Shown here one piece after another: positions 1-7,755 of a stretch of 64,000 nt of DNA. A program made the position numbers and the translations under genes. The notes beneath the pieces are model-generated. The model ran no database searches and was not told the origin of the DNA. It was given only the letters and a program-made list of their open reading frames with translations. Source of the stretch: Desulfoluna butyratoxydans (GTDB lineage: Bacteria; Desulfobacterota; Desulfobacteria; Desulfobacterales; Desulfolunaceae); the NCBI RefSeq assembly GCF_900699765.1, contig NZ_CAADHO010000004.1, positions 463,806 through 527,805 of the forward strand, read 5' to 3'. How positions within the stretch are numbered: the stretch's first letter is position 1; every line of letters begins with the position of its first letter.

Positions 1-2648
1 ACGACGCCATTGAGGCAACCTTGTTGAGCGTCGGGTATGCAGAAGTGACCATGCGCTCGGGGCGGCGACAGTGGAAAACATGGATGCGCATCGGCAACTA
101 CAGGAATTTTCTGGAGCGGCCCGTGGCCTCTGACAGGACACGATTGGAAATTGCTCAGGATGTGGTAAAGGAGCTCCTCGCCGAGACCACCGGGGTCCGC
201 TTCGGCCTGATGAAGCTGAACAGCTGCGACGGAGGTCGCCTCATCTCGTCCTGCGGCACGGACAATTCGGTCATCTCCTCCAAAGTCGATGACCTCACCG
301 CCAATGGTGGTACCCCCCTTGCCGAAGCCCTTGCTGAAGCCGGGCTCTACTTTGCAGGAAAGACAGGCTATTTCAGCCATACCAGTTCAAATTATGTCAG
401 CCCCATCGAGTACTCCTGCCAGAAGAACTACGTGATCCTTTTTACCGATGGAGAGGCCACCTGCGACGAATCCAGTCTCCTCTACGGAACAAACAAATAC
501 ATGGGCAAGACCATCGGGGACTACGACGACGACGACAGGGATCTCAACGCCGACGGCAGTGTCCATCGTTACCCCTCGGACGACTCCTACTACGGGACCA
601 CCGATTTCCTGGATGACGTGGCCATGTTCCTTTACAACGAGGACCTGGTGAGCTCCATGGGGACGGGGACCTCTTTTGCCAAGCAGAATGTCATCACCCA
701 CACCATCGGGTTTACCCTGGATCACGACCTGCTCAACCGGGCGGCCATTGACGGTGGGGGAACCTACCATACGGCCTCCAGGGCTTCGGATTTGAAAGAA
801 GCTTTTCAGCAGATCATGAGCACCATTGCCGAAGAGTCCTCCACCTTCGTGGCCCCGGTGGTGCCGGTAAACCGGGAGTACCGGACGGCAGAAGCCGACT
901 CCATTTACCTTGCCTTTTTCAAACCCGTTCAGGCTGGCGACTGGAAGGGGAACCTTAAGAAGTACACCCTCTCCGAGTCGGGCGATGTCCTGGATGCCCT
1001 GGGCAACAACGCAGTCAACACCGACGGCACCATGAAAGAGAACAGCAGGTCCCTTTGGACACAGGCGTCCAGCGATGGTGCCGATGTGTTGAAAGGGGGG
1101 GCGGGTGAGCGAATTCAGGAACAGACTTCCCGCAATTTTTATACGTATACGGGGGGCAGTGAGAAGAGCCTGACAAACATTGCCAACCGGTTTGATGCCT
1201 CCAATTCTGATTTGCTGGACCTCGGGGTAACCACCGATGCCATTACCGCGGTGAAGGAGGGCGTTGGTGGGTGGCCCATCGGTTCCATTATTCATTCCGA
1301 ACCGGTGGTGGTGCATTACTCCACCAGCTCGTCGGTGATCTATTTTGGCTCCAACGACGGGTTGTTCCGGGCCATCAACGACGCCAACGGGGAAGAGCTC
1401 TGGGCCTTTGTTCCACCCGGTCAGCTGGATCGGCTGGACCGGCTTTCTGATAACAATTACGATTACTATGTGGACGGTTCTCCTTCCGTCTCCTACGGTA
1501 GCCTCATGAGCGGTACCACCCTGTTCTCACCGGATACCCTTCTGGTGGGAGAACGCAGGGGCGGGTACAGGTATTACGCCCTGGATATCTCATCGTACAG
1601 TGAGCCCAAGTGGAAATATGAGGTGACAACGGCAGGGGGCGAAGCCCTGGGACAGACCTGGGGGCGGCCGGCCTACTGCCGTATCAAGTTGAGCTCCACC
1701 ACCGATGCCAAGGTGTTTGTCATGCCCGGGGGCTACAATCAGGTTAAGCAGGAGGCGAGCTCTGGCGTCGGCACCGTTCCGGAAATGGGCCGGGCTCTGT
1801 TTGCCGTGAAAGCCTCGGACGGCAGCTTTACCGGGCTTAAGGTCAACCACGGTAACTTTAACAAGATGACCCACAGCATCGTGGATCTGTATACCGTGGA
1901 TACCGATGCCGACGGCATCACCACTCGCGTCTATGCCGGGGATATGGCAGGGCAGGTGTTCGTGGTGGCCGACGATGTGCTGGACACCGTAAGAGACGGG
2001 AGCCGCGTGGTGGAGGCCAAGGCTCCGGATGGTACCTGGGCGTATCGGAACCGTTTGTTTTCATGCGATTCCGGAAAGCTTTTCTATGCGCCGGTACCGG
2101 CGGAGGTGTCCGGGGTGGAGACCCTCTATTTCGGCACCGGTAACCGGGCCAACCCCCTGGGCACCGAGTCCAACCGGTTCTATGGGGTTCGGAACACCCT
2201 CTGGGACAGTGATTTGACGGACAGCGACCTGGTCAATGTCACCGATGAGTCTGCTTCGTACGCAGATGTCTTGAAAACCAAAAAAGGGTGGTATTTCAAC
2301 TTTCCCAATACCAACGAGAAAGTTGTTTCCAGGGCCCTTGTGAATTCGGGGGTCGTGTACTTCACGACCTATACGCCTACCTCGGAAAGCAGTTCCGATT
2401 CAGATGCGGATCCGTGTGCAGGGGCAGGGGCCCGCGGTGTCGGGCGACTTTACGCGGTGAGCGCCTTTGACGGCAAGGCCGTAACCACCTGGGGCGGATC
2501 CACGAAAAGCCGGTCCACCGAGCTTCCGGGGAACCTTCCCATCGCCAAACCCATATTTAACGGAACGAAGATCCAGGTGGGGCCCATGAACTGGGACGCA
2601 GCCAAAGATGACCGGGTTGATTATTTTTACTGGAAACAAACACGTTAG
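1..2648 (+). CDS. pilY1: PilY1-type pilus tip adhesin, N-terminus cut by window edge
   Basis: C-terminal part of a PilY1 protein, the large adhesin/mechanosensor carried at the tip of type IV pili. The frame is open to the left edge (first full codon at position 3), so the signal peptide and the start of the von Willebrand A domain are off the window; the TTG at 21 is not a convincing start. The first 270 residues are the rest of the vWA domain. The remainder is the PilY1 beta-propeller, with blades such as IYFGSNDGLFRAINDANGEE. The motif DTDADGITTRVYAGD, about residue 626 counted from the TTG, matches the calcium-binding loop known in PilY1. A short secreted protein follows closely, as it does behind the second pilY1 copy. 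Family is clear; the exact ligand is not. Confidence 0.88.
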   Translation, partial: DAIEATLLSVGYAEVTMRSGRRQWKTWMRIGNYRNFLERPVASDRTRLEIAQDVVKELLAETTGVRFGLMKLNSCDGGRLISSCGTDNSVISSKVDDLTANGGTPLAEALAEAGLYFAGKTGYFSHTSSNYVSPIEYSCQKNYVILFTDGEATCDESSLLYGTNKYMGKTIGDYDDDDRDLNADGSVHRYPSDDSYYGTTDFLDDVAMFLYNEDLVSSMGTGTSFAKQNVITHTIGFTLDHDLLNRAAIDGGGTYHTASRASDLKEAFQQIMSTIAEESSTFVAPVVPVNREYRTAEADSIYLAFFKPVQAGDWKGNLKKYTLSESGDVLDALGNNAVNTDGTMKENSRSLWTQASSDGADVLKGGAGERIQEQTSRNFYTYTGGSEKSLTNIANRFDASNSDLLDLGVTTDAITAVKEGVGGWPIGSIIHSEPVVVHYSTSSSVIYFGSNDGLFRAINDANGEELWAFVPPGQLDRLDRLSDNNYDYYVDGSPSVSYGSLMSGTTLFSPDTLLVGERRGGYRYYALDISSYSEPKWKYEVTTAGGEALGQTWGRPAYCRIKLSSTTDAKVFVMPGGYNQVKQEASSGVGTVPEMGRALFAVKASDGSFTGLKVNHGNFNKMTHSIVDLYTVDTDADGITTRVYAGDMAGQVFVVADDVLDTVRDGSRVVEAKAPDGTWAYRNRLFSCDSGKLFYAPVPAEVSGVETLYFGTGNRANPLGTESNRFYGVRNTLWDSDLTDSDLVNVTDESASYADVLKTKKGWYFNFPNTNEKVVSRALVNSGVVYFTTYTPTSESSSDSDADPCAGAGARGVGRLYAVSAFDGKAVTTWGGSTKSRSTELPGNLPIAKPIFNGTKIQVGPMNWDAAKDDRVDYFYWKQTR

Positions 2649-2658
2649 GAGGCGGATG

Positions 2659-3057
2659 ATGCTGAAACAAATCGGAGTTGTTCTCCTGGCAGCGGTGATT
2701 GTAACTGCCGGTGCGGCCGCCGTTGCCTGGGCAGGGGATTCCCGTACCCTTGTTCTTGAGGTGCCTGCCTCAATGGACCGGGGGGCAAACTCCAGGGCAT
2801 ATGACGACAAGCGGGTGGTAGAAAAAATGGCGCAGGTGATGGAGGTCTCTGCCGACGGCACATGGATGCTCATCGGTGAGTCCACCTTTGTGATCGGTTC
2901 CTGGTTCCATGACGGCACCCGTACCAAAACGAAGCTCCTCGATGCGTCGGGGAATGCGGCGAAGCTTTCTCGCTTCAAGCGTCGGGACCGTGTCTATGTT
3001 AAAGGCGTGGCCCGCAAGGACGGCACTCTTTTTGCCTATGTGATCCAAAAGCGATAA
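2659..3057 (+). CDS. small secreted protein encoded behind pilY1 (copy 1)
   Basis: About 132 residues with a clean N-terminal signal peptide (MLKQIGVVLLAAVIV...AWA). AGGAGG at 2647-2652 overlaps the pilY1 stop and favours ATG 2659 over the adjacent ATG 2656. The mature part is short, basic and beta-rich-looking, ending in a segment around KRRDRVYVKGVARKDGTLFA. A second protein of similar size, signal peptide and tail follows the other pilY1 copy (12042-12383), so a role in pilus tip assembly or periplasmic handling is inferred from position only. No family recognised with certainty. Confidence 0.7.
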   Translation: MLKQIGVVLLAAVIVTAGAAAVAWAGDSRTLVLEVPASMDRGANSRAYDDKRVVEKMAQVMEVSADGTWMLIGESTFVIGSWFHDGTRTKTKLLDASGNAAKLSRFKRRDRVYVKGVARKDGTLFAYVIQKR

Positions 3058-3142
3058 GCCGTTTTGCTCTTTCAATCATGGGGGGCAGGGCCAGGGCAAT
3101 GGACGGGCCGGGGCTTTTTGGTCATGCCCCCGTGGGGTTGCC

Positions 3143-3171
3143 TTGCCGGGACGTATGGTCGGTGCTATAAA
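3143..3171 (+). promoter_or_regulatory. sigma-70-type promoter of hisC
   Basis: TTGCCG at 3143-3148 and TATAAA at 3166-3171 are separated by 17 bases, about 70 bases before hisC. Recognised by eye; no start site data. Confidence 0.5.
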
Positions 3172-3241
3172 GGATGCTCTAAAACGCACGAGACACCACC
3201 TGTTCCGTTGGCCAGACGGCTGACGGGGCAGGTTTTCGACC

Positions 3242-4321
3242 ATGACGACAGATGGGAGCCCCACCAGAATGTACTCCGAACGTTTCACGAAGCTGACCCC
3301 TTATGTTCCCGGCGAACAGCCCCAGGATCGCAGTTACATCAAGCTCAATACCAACGAAAACCCCTATGCCCCGGCACCGGGTGTGGCCGAGGCGCTCCGA
3401 TCCTATGATGTGGAGAACCTCCGACGATATCCCGATCCCAATGCAGACGCCCTGTGCCGTCTCATCGCAGAGACCCACGGTATCAAGCGGGAGCAGGTGA
3501 TGGTGGGCAACGGGTCCGATGAGATCCTCTCCTTTGTCTTTTTCGCCTTCTTTGATTCGTCCAGGGGGCCCCTTCTTTTTCCTGAGCATACCTACAGCTT
3601 TTACCCCGTGTACTGCGACTACTACGGCATCGATTACAAAAAGGTGGCCCTGGATGGGGATTACCTCGTCAACATCGATCGTTTCCTGGCTGAGCAGGGG
3701 TGCGGGCTTATTTTTCCCAACCCCAACGCCCCCACTGGGATGCTTCTCTCCCTGGATGAGGTGACGCGCCTTATGGAGCGCTGGCCAGAGGATCGCGTGG
3801 TGGTGGTGGATGAGGCCTACATCGACTTCGGGGGCGAAAGCGCCGTTGCCCTAATCGACCGGTTCCCCAACCTCCTGGTGGTGCGGACCTACTCCAAGAG
3901 CTACTCCCTGGCCGGAAGCCGCCTGGGGTGGGCCATGGGCAGCGAGGAGCTGATCCAGGCCCTTTATGCGGTGAAGGACTCCTTCAACTCCTACCCCGTG
4001 GACACCCTGACCCAGAAAGCGGGCATGGCCGCCATGGCGGACCGGGAATGGTTTGACAAAACACGCAGCATGGTCATGGCCGAGCGGGAACGTGTCTCCG
4101 AGGCCCTCTCCGCTAAGGGGTGGAAGGTGCTGCCCTCTGAAGCCAACTTTGTCTTTGCAGGGGCCCCGGATCGCGACGGCAAAGCCGTCTACGAAGGCCT
4201 CAAAGCCCAGGGCGTGCTGGTGCGTTTCTTTAACAAAGAGGGGCTGACCCCCTTTGTGCGCATCACCATCGGCACGGCCGAGGAGAACACGGCACTTCTC
4301 CACGCTGTGGATTCCTTGTAA
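3242..4321 (+). CDS. hisC: histidinol-phosphate aminotransferase HisC
   Basis: Fold-type I PLP aminotransferase that converts imidazole-acetol phosphate and glutamate to histidinol phosphate in histidine synthesis (cytoplasm). The 359-residue length is normal. Landmarks: LNTNENPYAP near the N-terminus, NGSDEILSF, FPNPNAPTG, VDEAYIDF, and the PLP lysine in TYSKSYSLAGSRLGW (about K219). ATG 3242 gives a standard N-terminus; ATG 3269, preceded by a GGGAG stretch, is a possible alternative. The gene stands alone with its own promoter between two pilus tip clusters, with no other his gene nearby. Confidence 0.93.
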   Translation: MTTDGSPTRMYSERFTKLTPYVPGEQPQDRSYIKLNTNENPYAPAPGVAEALRSYDVENLRRYPDPNADALCRLIAETHGIKREQVMVGNGSDEILSFVFFAFFDSSRGPLLFPEHTYSFYPVYCDYYGIDYKKVALDGDYLVNIDRFLAEQGCGLIFPNPNAPTGMLLSLDEVTRLMERWPEDRVVVVDEAYIDFGGESAVALIDRFPNLLVVRTYSKSYSLAGSRLGWAMGSEELIQALYAVKDSFNSYPVDTLTQKAGMAAMADREWFDKTRSMVMAERERVSEALSAKGWKVLPSEANFVFAGAPDRDGKAVYEGLKAQGVLVRFFNKEGLTPFVRITIGTAEENTALLHAVDSL

Positions 4322-4660
4322 GCGTGCGTATGGGTGGCCTCCCGCCATCCTGCTGGGCAGGTTACGGCTCACCTCCGGGGAGGGCCGTGGAACCGATTTG
4401 CCTTCCCGCCTTACCTTTCAAAAAACCTTGCCTTTCAGCTGGTAGAAAGCTGCCGTAACTATTCAGGTCACGTTTGCCTCCGGCGGTCCAGCCGGGGGCA
4501 AAGCGTTTGACAAACAGGTTTGGGTTCATGTTGTGAGAATTTTTGCGAATGCTTTCACCTCGGGCCACGAAGGGAAAGCATTCGCAACCTGGCGGCGAAG
4601 GCAGGGCCGGTATGGCGAAACGATTCACATCAGGTTTTTTCGTGACAGCTAATATGGTGC

Positions 4661-4690
4661 ACCCGTTCCCGCATGGGAGACGGGTTTTTT
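4661..4690 (+). terminator. Rho-independent terminator downstream of hisC
   Basis: Arms ACCCG and CGGGT with an inner CCC/GGG pairing, followed directly by six T. It lies 340 bases after hisC, beyond two other inverted repeats. Confidence 0.7.
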
Positions 4691-4852
4691 ATTGGGCGGC
4701 ATCACCAAGGGTTCAGGCCTATGTTTCAGGGCTTACCCACCGGGGGCGTGGCAGGTTCGCAGATCCCTGTCCCGGATATTCCATGAGAAAACAAGCAGCC
4801 AAGATAAAAGCTATATGATTTCAGAATGCTATAATAAAAAAACAGCTATTTT

Positions 4853-5017
4853 GAAAATGTAAAATGTAAATCAGGGTTTGCTGTTTGATTTTCTCACCCT
4901 TCAGGCGAGTCGGGTGTATTCATCTGCTGCGTTATCAGAGCCTTGAGGTAAAAAACTACATCTGCAGCTCCGATGCCTTGCACATGAGCCCACTCGACTC
5001 GTGAAATATCCGGGCTA
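4853..5017. repeat. dispersed intergenic repeat, copy A
   Basis: Shares blocks with three other intergenic stretches. On the minus strand it reads AAGGCATCGGAGCT, then CTCTGATAACGCAGCAGATG (4921-4940), then GAAGGGTGAGAAAATCAA (4885-4902), and has the end motif GTGAAATATCCGGGCTA at 5001-5017 on the plus strand. Copy B at 42983-43097 has the first three blocks in the same order; copies C and D share the end motifs. Confidence 0.65.
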
Positions 5018-5323
5018 TGGGTATTGCCTTTCTTTATGGTGTTTTCTGCGCCTCTCCGGTTTTTTCCAAAAACGTCATGTTTGTCATTTTATTCCTGGGA
5101 CCCTTCAGCCTTCGCCGGATTCCTTCCTTGATGATCTATGCGCGGGCAAGAAATAAGGCATTCCCCCGGGCCGCCTGTCTGATGCCCCTGAGTTTATCTC
5201 CCATCTTTTTTTTCTCTTTTTTTCTAACTGCGGAGAAGCAGGATATATGCGGCTCTTGATTCATTTACTGAATGAGACACTGTTTGAATAACCCCTCGCA
5301 ACGTCTTCTGAGTAAAAAACATA

Positions 5324-5350
5324 TTGTCAAACAAGTTGTTTGACTATAAT
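5324..5350 (+). promoter_or_regulatory. promoter with overlapping 19-bp palindrome upstream of the minor pilin operon
   Basis: A perfect palindrome (arms GTCAAACAA and TTGTTTGAC around one G, 5326-5344) runs directly into a consensus TATAAT at 5345-5350. A TTGTCA at 5324-5329 could be the -35, with a short 15-base spacer. A dimeric regulator bound here would cover the promoter. The regulator is unknown. Confidence 0.5.
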
Positions 5351-5534
5351 AATGGTTTTAGAATTGTCGAATGGACGTATGGGTTTTTGAGCTATGGCAA
5401 GGAACAAAGTTTCTCTCAAGGTAACATCCTTTAGCGCTTAGTTTTCAGGCGTTTCGTGTGAAAAGCTGCTTTTATAATTGAAATAAATATAAGGCATGCC
5501 GTGTGAATACTTTCGGAATGGAGAGGCGTTTATA

Positions 5535-6044
5535 ATGAATTCATGCAGATCAATCAAACATGAGGAAAGAACTGCTGGCGGAACCACTGGTTTTACTTTA
5601 TTGGAGCTGATGGTCACCGTGGCGATTGTCTCTATTCTTGCTGCTTTGGCTGCACCGCAGTTCGCTGCATGGGTTGAAACCAGCCGATTGAAAAACGGCA
5701 GTGCCGATGTTCGCTCGGCGCTGGTGCTGGCCCGCTCCACGGCCATCGCGAAGAACGCATCTGTTGTCGTGGCGTTTACAACTGGGAGCAACAGTGGGTA
5801 CACGGTGTTTGTCGATAACGGAAACTTGGTTCACGATTCAGGCGAGGACGTTGTGAAGCAGGGGAAGATGCCGTCCGGCATTACCGTTTCCGATACGGAA
5901 TTGCCCGATGAAAAGGCCTGTTTTAACGCCCGAGGGCTTCCTGCCAGTTCGGGAATCATCTCCGTCACCAACACGGGGGGCGTCAAGATCCATAATGTGA
6001 TCCTTGCAGCTGCCGGGGGGGTGAAAATTGAAGCGGGGTCCTGA
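5535..6044 (+). CDS. fimT: minor pseudopilin, FimT/GspH family
   Basis: Minor type IV pilin that helps prime pilus assembly in the inner membrane. Prepilin motif GFTLLELMVTVAIVSILAALAAP: cleavage by PilD after the Gly leaves the usual Phe1 and Glu5. The helix is followed by the GspH/FimT-type SADVRSALVLARSTAIAKNA segment. ATG 5535 is preferred over an upstream in-frame codon at 5496 because it gives a short leader and has GGAG upstream. It is the first gene of the fimT-pilW-pilV-pilX-pilY1 operon and overlaps pilW by 17 bases. Confidence 0.85.
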   Translation: MNSCRSIKHEERTAGGTTGFTLLELMVTVAIVSILAALAAPQFAAWVETSRLKNGSADVRSALVLARSTAIAKNASVVVAFTTGSNSGYTVFVDNGNLVHDSGEDVVKQGKMPSGITVSDTELPDEKACFNARGLPASSGIISVTNTGGVKIHNVILAAAGGVKIEAGS

Positions 6045-6720
6045 AGAGAACGCGCGATGTCCTCAATCAACCGCAACCCTTTCAATGAACACCGGGCTTA
6101 CGTTGCTGGAACTTCTCATTGCGCTGGCCATCGGCTCTGTGGTGATCTCGGCGGTCTATGCCGTTTATATCAGCCAATTGCACTCGGTAAATACCCAGGA
6201 CAAAATTGTCGCCATGCGCCAGAACTGGCGGGCCGGGCATTATGTCCTGGGCAGGGAGCTGATGAAAGCAGGGTACTGCAGCGATATTGTCAGTGAATTT
6301 CAGCCCGGTTTTACGCGGGCAACCAAGAGTGCGCTGACCTTTACCTATGTTGAAGAAGGTACGGATAACCTGGTCTCCGTGGCGTTTGATCTCGTTGCAG
6401 ACGACGGGGTAAAGCGCATTGTCCGCACCGTTTCAGGGGTCGCAGCACCCATTGCCGACGATATTGAAACCCTGCAGTTTATCTATGTACTGAAAAGCGG
6501 GAGCACCACCTGGGCACCCGAAGCCAAACACCTGAATGACATTCGAAGCATCAGGGTAACCATCGTGGCGAGAACGGAAAGCTCCGTGGAAGGCTACCCG
6601 ACGCCCACTGCCTTTGCCCTTCCTTTTCCGGACGATCATACGGAAAATACCCTGAATTTCTCTTCTGACGGGGTCTATCGGCAAATGGTCACGGGGGTCT
6701 TCAATTGCCGGAATATGTAA
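6028..6720 (+). CDS. pilW: minor pilin PilW-like
   Basis: Prepilin-type protein of about 230 residues with the N-methylation motif around TGLTLLELLIALAIGSVVIS (Leu rather than Phe at mature position 1, Glu5 present). The C-terminal part fits PilW (MRQNWRAGHYVLGRELMKAG, then a beta-rich region). The TTG start at 6028 follows a G-rich stretch and overlaps the end of fimT; ATG 6085 is the alternative, but lies only a few residues before the pilin motif and has no ribosome site. Second gene of the tip operon. Confidence 0.82.
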   Translation: MKRGPEENARCPQSTATLSMNTGLTLLELLIALAIGSVVISAVYAVYISQLHSVNTQDKIVAMRQNWRAGHYVLGRELMKAGYCSDIVSEFQPGFTRATKSALTFTYVEEGTDNLVSVAFDLVADDGVKRIVRTVSGVAAPIADDIETLQFIYVLKSGSTTWAPEAKHLNDIRSIRVTIVARTESSVEGYPTPTAFALPFPDDHTENTLNFSSDGVYRQMVTGVFNCRNM

Positions 6721-6737
6721 AGACAAATAGAAAGGTG

Positions 6738-7160
6738 ATGCGATCAATGATGGAGACGATACCGTGTCGGCCCACAAACGTGAGTTCTCATGGCTCTTCA
6801 TGGGCTGCTGACGGGTTTACCCTTATCGAAGTAGTGGTTGCTCTGCTTATTCTCGCGGTGGGTATCCTGGGAGCGGCATCCATGCAGATTACTGCCATCA
6901 AAGGTAACGGGACGGCCTATAAAATCACCGAGGCCTCCATGGTCGCTTCCGAGCGTGCCGAACAGCTTCTGGCCCTTGACTTCGGCTCAGCCGACCTTGC
7001 GGACGGCTCAGAAAAGGTCGACGGGTTTGGGGTGGAGTGGGTTGTTGTTTCGCCGACAACCGATCCCGACAGGCGGGATATCACGGTGACCGTTGCATGG
7101 AAAGAGGGGGACAGGGACCACTCCTTCGATTATCGGTTTTTAAAGGCCCGGGGCATTTGA
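6738..7160 (+). CDS. pilV: minor pilin PilV-like
   Basis: Minor pilin of about 140 residues. The motif DGFTLIEVVVALLILAVGIL followed by GAASMQITAIKGNGTAYKIT is characteristic of PilV. AAAGG at 6731-6735 lies close to ATG 6738; ATG 6747 has a better spacing and is a possible start. It lies 17 bases behind pilW and 70 bases before pilX. Confidence 0.83.
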   Translation: MRSMMETIPCRPTNVSSHGSSWAADGFTLIEVVVALLILAVGILGAASMQITAIKGNGTAYKITEASMVASERAEQLLALDFGSADLADGSEKVDGFGVEWVVVSPTTDPDRRDITVTVAWKEGDRDHSFDYRFLKARGI

Positions 7161-7230
7161 CCCCTCCAAAAGCCATTGTGTGTCTGTGCCATCAAGCACA
7201 TGGACCATTTATTTGAATCGGGAGAATTCG

Positions 7231-7743
7231 ATGTGTTGCAGGTATGCCCATGGGGAAGGTGAGGAGGGATCGGTCCTTCTCATTGCGTTGGTCGTTCTTT
7301 TTCTGGTTGCTCTGTTGGGGGTCAATGCGCTGACAACAACCCAGACCGAGCTCAAGATTTCCGGCAACGATCAAAGCTACACCCGGAATTTCTACCGGGC
7401 GGAGTCGGCCATCAAAGAGGCCGCACTGGCCCTCGAACATGCAGATGACGTCGATCCGGCAACGGCCGGGTTGTCGTGGCTCTCCGACGGAATCAATGAG
7501 GAGACGTGTTTTAAGCCGGAACAGGACGCATGGCAAACCTCAGGATCGGATACCAACGCTGCGGTGTCCACATTCTATACGGACGGAAAAGCCGCATTCT
7601 GCGGTTTGCGCATGGGGGTGGCTTCTGGCTCCAGCCTGGATATGACCTCCCCGCTCAAATGGGAATACGTGATTTACGGACGTTCCGTGCTCTCCTCCGG
7701 CAAGGTCGAGATGGCGGCGGGCTATTGTAAAAAGACGAATTGA
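7231..7743 (+). CDS. pilX: pilus assembly protein PilX
   Basis: About 170 residues. PilX N-terminal signature EEGSVLLIALVVLFLVALLG, with a G-S cleavage context and no Glu5-type FTLIE motif, then the helix around TELKISGNDQSYTRNFYRAESA. PilX acts with PilW, PilV and PilY1 in the tip priming complex. GGGAGA before ATG 7231 supports this start. pilY1 begins 12 bases after the stop. Confidence 0.82.
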   Translation: MCCRYAHGEGEEGSVLLIALVVLFLVALLGVNALTTTQTELKISGNDQSYTRNFYRAESAIKEAALALEHADDVDPATAGLSWLSDGINEETCFKPEQDAWQTSGSDTNAAVSTFYTDGKAAFCGLRMGVASGSSLDMTSPLKWEYVIYGRSVLSSGKVEMAAGYCKKTN

Positions 7744-7755
7744 CGGAGGGGATGC

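Larger units (their letters stand above)
4322..5534. other. 1.2-kb intergenic region between hisC and the minor pilin operon
   Basis: No convincing gene. It holds a 12-base inverted repeat at 4473-4502, a perfect 12-base inverted repeat (arms 4546-4557 and 4575-4586), a terminator at 4661-4690, one copy of a dispersed repeat (4853-5017), and a promoter with an overlapping palindrome at 5324-5350. The leader from that promoter to fimT is about 180 bases and AT-rich. Confidence 0.6.

Noticed and set aside
4853..5017. Considered a CRISPR or tandem array for the repeats in the window
   Set aside because: Copies are single, far apart and palindromic, without regular spacing or spacers.
5017..5259. 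Possible 80-residue gene
   Set aside because: No ribosome site or conserved motif; the hydrophobic, Phe-rich translation comes from a T-rich intergenic stretch.
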